Source: Beroe ovata
Lineage: Eukaryota; Ctenophora; Nuda; Beroida; Beroidae
NCBI GenBank assembly: GCA_946803715.1
Contig: CAMPET010000241.1
Span: forward strand, 1 to 42,003
Direction: 5' to 3'
Length of the DNA: 42,003 bases
Shown here one piece after another: positions 39,298-42,003 of the stretch (position 1 is the stretch's first letter; each line of letters starts with the position of its first letter). The notes under the pieces are model-generated. The model saw nothing but the letters and a program-made list of their open reading frames with translations. It had not been told where the DNA came from and did not search any database. A program made the translations under genes and the position numbers.

Positions 39298-40995
39298 ATA
39301 CACACACAGACAATGTTGTGAAGACAATGAGTTACGTTCATGATCATATTGAGGCCACCAATGTAAGGTATCAGTGAGGTTATGTGTTTGCTGTTGGGTT
39401 CAATATAGCATGTTTGTGTTGACACCACACTTCTAACTACCTCACTGTAAATGAGACTCTTCTCCACATTGACACCACTTCCCTTGACAACACATTTCCT
39501 AGTCACCACTCTTCATTATTCCCTGATATTCTTGACACCACTCTACATTGACACCACATTATCATTCCAGGTTTGTCACGTGATACTACACGTGGAGTTC
39601 ACCAGCTCAACAACTACCCTTATCACCCTTAAACCAGCCGTTGTCCTCCAAGTTCTAATACCTGACCTGCACATGAAAATCAGAGACAAAGTCGCGACAG
39701 GTAAGCAACATTTTCCTAAATTTTGTGGTCATTGCTCACGAGGCCATTCTATCGATTGATATTTGAAGCAACTCATGTTACGCGAAATCTGCGATTGAAA
39801 TGATTTTGACATGTGCATAGAGAGTGCATGGAGCGTGCATAGAGTCACGGACTGAAATTGACAACTCACTCTCACTCACTCGTGGCATATAGCAAATCTA
39901 ATGAATTTCTAACCATTTACCTACTATTTAGTGGTAAATATACTTAACTCGATAGAATATCAATAGCTGCCAGAATATTCGTGTGGGTAGAAATGCCCGT
40001 TTATCCCATAGCTAGTATATTATCAGCACGTTCATTAATCAATGTGTGTAACCTAGGATATAGCATGGGAAACCTTAGGATACTCCTACGCTATATATCA
40101 AGGCTACAAAAGAGTTCCGATCAAGGAAATTAGGCTGCCCTGAGCCTTCCCCCCCCTCTGATTTGGTGGATCAAGCAATGTCGGTTACATGAAATCTATA
40201 TATTGGAACAGCTCTGCATTACATCATACATTCTCTCTAGGGGGGTATAGGGCGATGATAATACATCACGGATATACAACGGTTTCCAGACATCACGATT
40301 CACGGCCGTTTTATGAAAAGGGTTGAGGAAAGGAAAGCAGTTACAGCATAATATGAAGCTTGGCATCGGGCGCGCACGTTTTTATAATGACCACACCCTC
40401 TTAAGTAGATGTTTGCTTATATATAGCATGTGAATATAGCTTCATGTGTCAAGTAAATATGTTCAGGGCAATCTAATTCTAATATAAACATAATTAATGA
40501 AGAAATTCTCTGTCAACGAGATATCGACGTGATATTCAGTGTTAACTTTGAGAAAATCTTAATTTGATCTGCAATAATTTGTGAGAGAATCGCGAGTAAA
40601 TTATAAACCACGTGTAATTAAGTTAATCAAAAGTGGGGTGATATTTGTACGACACATAATTATGCTTTCATTTGAAAATACTTACTTGAATGGGAGGGTT
40701 ATGTAAAGAGACGGTAATTTCGACAATTACCAATCAACTACTGTCTAGTACTAATCGCTTATTTCACGAAAAGTATGATTATCAAGTAACCCTAAGTATG
40801 ATTATCAACTGAGCAAAAAATTGATCATCAATAAGCCAGCCAATTATCTAATTAGTTAATTATCTGATTAGTTAATTACACCTCTCGTGCAGTGGAAGAC
40901 GAGTTGACATCAGTTCTCATGTGGTGGGATGAGACACTGGATCTTCAGATGGCGTACAGACAGAGTACTAACTGGTCCTACCCTATCGATTTACT
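1..40995 (+). CDS. VPS13B: VPS13B (COH1) ortholog, partial, host gene spanning the window
   Basis: VPS13 proteins are rod-shaped bridges that move phospholipids between membranes at contact sites. VPS13B acts at the Golgi and endosomes and is mutated in human Cohen syndrome. I find 35 plus-strand exons between 1366 and 40995 with AG/GT borders, and every consecutive pair agrees in splice phase. Joined, they give about 1,640 residues, roughly 40% of a human-length (about 4,000 aa) protein. The paralog call rests on collinear landmarks compared with the human protein from memory, with no alignment run: an ITWRYPEKR junction (exons 19-20), a following LRYLDEF, WRVDMELDLEIF (exon 21), LDPVQILLSLDQIELL-type groove sequence (exon 12), and VAB modules with a central Asn (exons 26, 28, 30, 32). 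No start or stop codon is present. Three antisense genes lie in its introns. Another VPS13 paralog is possible but less likely. Confidence 0.86.
1366..2863 (+). CDS. VPS13B: VPS13B exons 1-4
   Basis: Exon 1 runs from the contig start at 1366 to 1540; its true acceptor is not visible and its donor GTTTTC is weak. Exon 2 is 1692-1862 (57 codons), exon 3 is 2094-2246 (51 codons) and exon 4 is 2758-2863, ending in phase 1. Exons 1 to 3 all end in phase 0. The protein begins with an Ala/Val/Glu-rich stretch encoded by repeated GTTGCTAAG-like sequence. It continues with ISPIVLLSTTLGYG, then SSLPWKIGLTNMAMSTL and LHPLTLEITLMLDVLNC, which read as the alternating beta-strands of a VPS13 groove. Exon 4 ends in a Ser-rich loop. 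Individual fold assignment is inference; the phase agreement is direct. Confidence 0.75.
2864..5147 (+). repeat. VPS13B intron 4, with a tandem or inverted repeat array at about 3380-4976
   Basis: Segments 3893-4434 and 4435-4976 are near-identical direct copies of about 542 bp. A more diverged copy precedes them at about 3380-3892. In that copy the start (3395-3490) is an imperfect reverse complement of its end (about 3780-3880), sharing the core ATCGATTCAGCGTCC, so it looks like an element with long inverted termini. Short open frames in the copies have no recognisable domain. The rest of the intron holds short AT-rich duplications at 3055-3115 and 3205-3275. A non-autonomous inverted-terminal transposon (MITE or foldback type) fits best; I see no transposase. 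Confidence 0.6.
5148..7692 (+). CDS. VPS13B: VPS13B exons 5-12 (first contig)
   Basis: Exons: 5148-5313, 5436-5556, 5695-5761, 5944-6068, 6209-6336, 7120-7233, 7340-7442, and 7546-7692 (exon 12, cut by the N at 7693). Phases run 1/2/0/1/0/2/2/0, each matching its neighbour. The encoded sequence is a series of short amphipathic strands: YAVPKVTVTLN, LTKKLKIGNLAV, VRVEITDIEIVCPV, NYQVQLEVSGLEV and FIYGSSLELQLDPVQ. This is typical of the repeated beta-groove units of VPS13 lipid-transfer proteins. Exon 9 uses an unusual donor (GTTTGG), and exon 7 is only 67 nt. Seven of these eight exons recur exactly at 8097-10391 because of an assembly duplication. Confidence 0.85.
6579..6822 (+). repeat. GTGGTGTCA minisatellite cluster in VPS13B intron 9
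   Basis: Irregularly spaced copies of the word GTGGTGTCA (reverse complement TGACACCAC) and one-base variants, separated by variable 8-30 nt spacers. It is one of eight distinct loci in the window with the same core. An open frame through this region is a by-product of the repeat and carries no known domain. Confidence 0.8.
7694..10406 (+). other. VPS13B: Contained duplicate contig repeating 4745-7457 (VPS13B exons 5-11)
   Basis: This 2,713-bp segment is bounded by single Ns at 7693 and 10407. It repeats 4745-7457 at a constant offset of 2,949 bp; every stretch I compared, intronic and exonic, was identical. It therefore repeats exons 5-11 at 8097-8262, 8385-8505, 8644-8710, 8893-9017, 9158-9285, 10069-10182 and 10289-10391. 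It also repeats the minisatellite, at about 9528-9771. Perfect intronic identity and N-bounded ends indicate a redundant contig placed in the scaffold, not a recent gene-internal duplication. Reading through it would insert a false second set of seven exons. Confidence 0.9.
10408..11462 (+). CDS. VPS13B: VPS13B exons 12 (remainder), 13 and 14
   Basis: Exon 12 resumes in a new contig at 10408-10681, overlapping 7564-7692 with 6 differences in 129 nt (two change residues: V to A and M to L). Joining 7546-7563 to 10408-10681 restores a 292-nt exon ending in phase 1. Exon 13 is 11127-11243 and exon 14 is 11352-11462, both phase 1 to phase 1. Recognisable groove-like sequence includes LLSLDQIELLTTL, VNRLTLLVYRRS, ILECTVEQGVVSA and FTASLSLSNDKK. 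The acceptors (CCGCAG, TTTCAG) and donors (GTGAGT, GTATGG, GTATGC) are good. Confidence 0.85.
11808..13301 (-). CDS. Class A (rhodopsin-like) GPCR, 390 aa, nested antisense in VPS13B intron 14
   Basis: Three exons on the minus strand: 13131-13301 (start ATG at 13301), 12854-12985 and 11808-12677 (stop TAA). All junctions are phase 0; donors are GTAAGA and GTTGGT. Seven hydrophobic helices are visible: TM1 about 24-46, TM2 58-82, TM3 105-131, TM4 146-168, TM5 188-210, TM6 310-334, TM7 340-364. The conserved disulfide pair is Cys105 (TM3) and Cys183 (second extracellular loop). The motifs are atypical: ERS (129-131) replaces DRY, the usual TM2 Asp is Asn (VVANLL), and DPLVL (354-358) replaces NPxxY. 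A long charged third intracellular loop (about 211-309) and a Cys-rich tail (372-384, possible palmitoylation) follow. The ligand cannot be inferred. A GGTAAG just before the stop could be an alternative donor. Confidence 0.85.
13302..14419. other. VPS13B intron 14 sequence upstream of the nested GPCR; no gene seen
   Basis: This AT-rich stretch should contain the promoter and 5' UTR of the antisense receptor that starts at 13301. I see no convincing TATA box, no exon with splice borders compatible with either gene, and no repeat of note. Confidence 0.5.
14420..16520 (+). CDS. VPS13B: VPS13B exons 15-23
   Basis: Exons: 14420-14588, 14802-14874, 14982-15117, 15204-15310, 15395-15483, 15567-15714, 15958-16052, 16163-16260 and 16395-16520; all phases agree. 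This block gives the strongest paralog evidence. Exons 19-20 join to read TSITWRYPEKRQIVSL, followed by CTLRYLDEF and FRLPVEGG. Exon 21 gives WRVDMELDLEIF, in the order and spacing I recall for human VPS13B (WRYPEPR, then CSLEYWDE, then WRIVLN). Exon 15 opens with a Pro/Ser-rich linker, exon 22 is acidic (KEENVDEDE), and exon 23 has LSLRVDEVEIVLLH. Donors of exons 15 (GTTCAA) and 22 (GTCGGT) are weak but phase-forced. Intron 20 (15715-15957) is almost entirely minisatellite. Confidence 0.88.
15720..15934 (+). repeat. TTGACACCACTT minisatellite filling VPS13B intron 20
   Basis: About ten variably spaced copies of TGACACCAC or close variants. They occupy nearly the whole 243-nt intron, from 5 nt after the exon 20 donor to about 24 nt before the exon 21 acceptor. 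The orientation is the reverse of the copy in intron 9. Confidence 0.8.
16721..20935 (-). CDS. Cationic amino-acid transporter (SLC7 CAT subfamily), 869 aa, nested antisense in VPS13B intron 23
   Basis: Eight minus-strand exons: 20898-20935 (ATG at 20935), 20707-20762, 20550-20636, 20193-20325, 18645-19441, 18411-18523, 18077-18245 and 16721-17937 (TAG). All phases agree and the total is 2,610 nt. CATs are plasma-membrane or lysosomal APC-superfamily carriers of Arg, Lys and ornithine with about 14 helices. Family landmarks: SLLDVTTTGLSNTIGSPLY (TM1), SDYVYSYVAMGELYGF followed by IGWNLILEY with the conserved Glu of the family's GEL motif, PRKDLPTASL, DDGLLFKFLGE, ELIDMLSIGTLIAYM, and the C-terminal KTWIRFVIWITIG helix. 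The tail after the last helix (about 590-869) is unusually long, Ser/Arg-rich, and repeats MQxTSFPD. The SLC7A1-4 versus SLC7A14-like identity is unresolved. The tiny first exon is the least certain. Confidence 0.88.
20632..20664. promoter_or_regulatory. Two adjacent RFX X-box-like palindromes
   Basis: GTAACCTAGGCAAC (20632-20645) and GTTACCATGGTAAC (20651-20664) both fit the RFX X-box consensus GTNRCC-N2-RGYAAC. They straddle the acceptor of exon 3 of the antisense transporter. Binding is inference from sequence alone. Confidence 0.4.
23537..23582. repeat. (TG)n microsatellite interrupted by an assembly N
   Basis: Uninterrupted TG dinucleotides on both sides of the N at 23558, with one TA interruption near 23571. 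The N shows that the true repeat length is unknown. Confidence 0.9.
23661..23804 (+). repeat. GTGGTGTCAA-type minisatellite in VPS13B intron 23
   Basis: Roughly seven copies of GGTGTCAA and GTGGTGTCAA at irregular spacing. They share the core of the other loci but lie in GTGGTGTCA orientation on the plus strand. The open frames crossing it are repeat artefacts. Confidence 0.75.
25374..25489 (+). CDS. VPS13B: VPS13B exon 24
   Basis: A 116-nt exon between acceptor TTTCCAG and donor GTAAGG, entering in phase 1 (completing GGC G from exon 23) and leaving in phase 0. It encodes GLEVKGYPLMDPEREFELVK and continues into FTASRLTSLL. This aligns in position with the PSELEYMIVSF-type strand I recall from human VPS13B. 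It is isolated by an 8.9-kb intron before it (which hosts the transporter) and a 2.7-kb intron after it. Confidence 0.8.
25490..28182. other. VPS13B intron 24; no gene recognised
   Basis: AT-rich intronic sequence, with the largest minisatellite array of the window in its last third (27500-27929). Several open frames of 60-120 codons occur, but none shows a domain or plausible splice borders. Confidence 0.55.
27500..27929. repeat. 17-bp TTGACACCAC minisatellite array, about 25 units
   Basis: A regular head-to-tail array with unit TTGACACCACTTTCTTC (17 bp). Common variants are TTGACATCAC and TTGGCACCAC, and the CT-rich part varies more than the core. An N at 27700 interrupts it, so the length is uncertain. 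Because 17 is not a multiple of 3 and no frame of the minus strand has stops, the array creates long artefactual open frames cycling through WCQEES, GVKKKV and VSRRK. Confidence 0.92.
28183..31476 (+). CDS. VPS13B: VPS13B exons 25-33, start of the VAB domain
   Basis: Exons: 28183-28393, 28432-28604, 29051-29168, 29314-29507, 29736-29869, 30351-30645, 30724-30906, 31035-31167 and 31340-31476; all phases agree. The VPS13 adaptor-binding domain consists of repeated beta modules, each with an invariant Asn that is required for adaptor binding in yeast Vps13. Asn-bearing module cores occur in exon 26 (ETVVINEMSQTAQL), exon 28 (LQIDNNTDLELRI), exon 30 (LFIVRNNFAEELVVSL) and exon 32 (PVCLIHNNTPVSFSI). 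The alternate exons carry the linking strands, for example NPNHPVFVALETIHPAWSEP in exon 27. The exon 31 acceptor (CCCCAAG) is weaker, and an in-frame downstream AG at about 30809-30810 is possible. Intron 25 is only 38 nt. Confidence 0.87.
32118..32123 (-). promoter_or_regulatory. Polyadenylation signal AATAAA for the nested GPCR
   Basis: AATAAA on the minus strand, about 50 nt downstream of the receptor stop codon at 32172. It is the right distance for a short 3' UTR, in which the CA microsatellite would lie. Confidence 0.45.
32134..32167. repeat. (CA)n microsatellite
   Basis: About 17 CA dinucleotides with one TA interruption, in the predicted 3' UTR of the antisense GPCR. Confidence 0.9.
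32172..35639 (-). CDS. Class A (rhodopsin-like) GPCR, 479 aa, nested antisense in VPS13B intron 33
   Basis: Five minus-strand exons: 35498-35639 (ATG at 35639), 34681-34869, 33478-33604, 32991-33205 and 32172-32938 (stop). All splice phases agree and the total is exactly 480 codons. The extracellular N-terminus has NFS and NVT glycosylation sequons. TM1 ends in the conserved Gly-Asn (GNMLVV, 48-53), TM2 has IAAVD (Asp80), and the disulfide Cys are 107 and 187. TM3 ends NRA (131-133) where DRY is usual, TM6 is about 275-297, and TM7 has a canonical NPIIY (324-328). The tail (335-479) contains a Gly run and three perfect or near-perfect GQMEEVGCH units (411-437). The ligand is unknown. G-protein coupling is likely from NPxxY but uncertain given the altered DRY. 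Confidence 0.9.
32301..32381 (-). repeat. Coding minisatellite, 3 x 27 bp, in the GPCR tail
   Basis: Three consecutive 27-bp units encode GQMEEVGCQ, GQMEEVGCH and GQMEEVGCH in the receptor's cytoplasmic tail. On the plus strand each unit starts ATGACACCCCAC or TTGACACCCCAC, one base from the dispersed TTGACACCAC core. Confidence 0.9.
33231..33473. repeat. TTGACACCACTT minisatellite filling intron 3 of the nested GPCR
   Basis: About eleven copies of TTGACACCACTT with short spacers (TGCTC, GAGGTTGC) occupy almost the whole intron between GPCR exons 3 and 4 (33206-33477). The array reaches to within about 10 nt of the exon 3 donor. Confidence 0.88.
36503..36612. repeat. 22-bp tandem repeat, about 5 units
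   Basis: Head-to-tail copies of AGTATAAGTATAGATATGGG plus AT. The first three are essentially identical; the last two carry substitutions or a shortening. Confidence 0.9.
36850..36885. repeat. Perfect inverted repeat (13-bp arms, 10-bp loop)
   Basis: CGATTCTGGTAGA and its exact reverse complement TCTACCAGAATCG are separated by TGGGGATAAG. It would form a stable hairpin in RNA or single-stranded DNA. There is no adjacent gene or T-run to suggest a terminator. Confidence 0.85.
39267..39308. repeat. (CA)n microsatellite
   Basis: About 20 CA dinucleotides with TA interruptions near 39293-39300, within VPS13B intron 33. Confidence 0.9.
39418..39553. repeat. TTGACACCAC minisatellite adjacent to VPS13B exon 34
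   Basis: Five to six copies of TTGACACCAC with irregular spacers. The last ends about 17 nt before the exon 34 acceptor, so the repeat contributes to the branch-point and pyrimidine region. Confidence 0.75.
39571..40995 (+). CDS. VPS13B: VPS13B exons 34-35, continuing the VAB domain
   Basis: Exon 34 (39571-39700, phase 0 in, phase 1 out) encodes VCHVILHVEFTSS and LITLKPAVVLQVLIPDLHMK. This resembles a VAB module core, but the expected Asn position reads Gln-Val. Exon 35 (40893-40995, phase 1 in, phase 2 out) encodes LMWWDETLDLQMAYRQ and ends at donor GTGAGT. The next exon lies beyond the window. Both joins agree in phase with exon 33 across the 8.1-kb intron that hosts the receptor, which is the main reason to place them in the same gene. 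Confidence 0.8.
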
Positions 40996-42003
40996 GTGAG
41001 TACTTCCATTATTATCATGGGCGGTAATTACAAGTTATTGTACTTAAGACAAGACTATTTTAGCATGACAATTCTAGTTATTGTTAGGAAGACAAGATCA
41101 AAAAACCATACAAGTCTCGTTGAAATGCGATCAGATTCTATGGAAGAAGGCCATGAAATAGTCCTAATATTTCACTACCCCCTTTAAGCATATCTCTAAG
41201 AAAGGCAGTATCGACACATTATGTCTCCCCTCCTTCCCAACACCCGTATTTAAGTTGGGGATGTTACTCAGTTAACGCAAATCCTCCATAGGTCACGCAT
41301 CAGCAGCCCAGTAGCTCCAATTGTATAATCGAACTCTGAGAACACGCGTTACCGGTTGCGTGTAATAATATATCCGTCCATGTGTTCGCTCGGTATTTGT
41401 GCGCCCGCGTGCGATTATGAATTGATCATTTATTGATCAACAATCATTTTGCCCACGCACATGGGAATCATAAACGTGAGAATGACCAGATCTATATAAT
41501 TATAAATCCGGTTTTCGATTATCAAATAAATTGAGATTTAAATTGCATTTCCGTAGCTGGAATTACTACATGGAACGATTGCTTGAGGGATGGAAGCGTC
41601 AGTTAATATTACCCCCCCCCCTTTCTTCATGATGGGTATTGTAACCGGTCAGTTTTGAGAATATGCGGCAATAACTGGAGTGAAGTATTACGTACAGAAA
41701 GCCCATTATCAAGTGTCAATACCGTGGGATATACTATGAATGGCACGAAGTCAGCGAATTTTGGTTATCAAAATACCATAACTATGACTCTGTCACGTTG
41801 ACATCACTCTGACTCTGTCACGTTGACACCACTCTGCTCTTGACACCACTCTGACTCTGTCACGTTGACACCACTCTAACTTTGTCACCTTGACACCACT
41901 ATGCCTCTGTCACCTTGACACCACTCTGACTCTGTCACGTTGACACCACTCGGACTCTGAAACGTTGACAACAATAGGCCTCTGACGCGTTGACAACTCT
42001 CGG
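40996..42003. other. VPS13B intron 35 (partial); no gene recognised
   Basis: AT-rich intronic sequence ending in a minisatellite. There is a run of about ten C residues near 41611-41621. I see no exon with a phase-2-compatible start. Confidence 0.5.
41786..42003. repeat. 25-bp TTGACACCAC minisatellite at the window end
   Basis: About nine units with core TTGACACCACTCT followed by a CTCTGTCACG-like segment; the full unit is about 25 bp. The array may continue beyond the window. Confidence 0.88.

Larger units (their letters stand above)
35640..39570. other. VPS13B intron 33, part upstream of the nested GPCR; no gene recognised
   Basis: This 3.9-kb stretch should include the receptor promoter. 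A 46-bp direct duplication (35711-35790, word GTACAAGACGCTGTATAGTG) begins about 70 bp upstream of the start codon. Further out are a 22-bp tandem repeat (36503-36612), a perfect hairpin (36850-36885), a 25-bp duplication with GTTGCTATGAGCAAC (37391-37430), a CA repeat and a minisatellite. The open frames at 37144-37353 and 38910-39155 have no recognisable domain. Confidence 0.5.

Overview
This is eukaryotic nuclear DNA, almost certainly from an invertebrate animal. Coding sequence is split into short exons by spliceosomal introns, and the proteins are animal families: VPS13B/COH1, two rhodopsin-class GPCRs and a cationic amino-acid transporter. A sponge or other early-branching metazoan would fit, but nothing here fixes the taxon.

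The window is a piece of one large plus-strand gene, a VPS13B (COH1) bridge-type lipid-transfer protein. I reconstruct 35 phase-compatible exons from 1366 to 40995 (about 1,640 residues). Both gene ends lie outside the window. The upstream exons match the long lipid-transfer groove region. Exons 26-34 carry the repeated modules of the VPS13 adaptor-binding (VAB) domain.

Three complete multi-exon genes lie antisense inside the three largest VPS13B introns: a 390-residue class A GPCR-like receptor (11808-13301), an 869-residue CAT-type SLC7 transporter with a long cytoplasmic tail (16721-20935), and a 479-residue class A GPCR (32172-35639). All three encode multi-pass membrane proteins, and every exon join preserves the reading frame.

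The assembly has visible artefacts. Single N characters at 1365, 7693, 10407, 23558 and 27700 mark contig joins. Segment 7694-10406 is an exact extra copy of 4745-7457 (a contained contig). Segments 1-1364 and 1366-2720 are diverged copies, probably two haplotypes. Contig ends 7564-7692 and 10408-10536 are also diverged copies of the same exon. A naive annotation would therefore duplicate ten exons.

The non-coding sequence carries a dispersed minisatellite with core TTGACACCAC (eight distinct loci, one inside a coding exon). It also holds a tandem or inverted repeat array at about 3380-4976, simple CA/TG repeats, and several perfect palindromes resembling RFX X-boxes.
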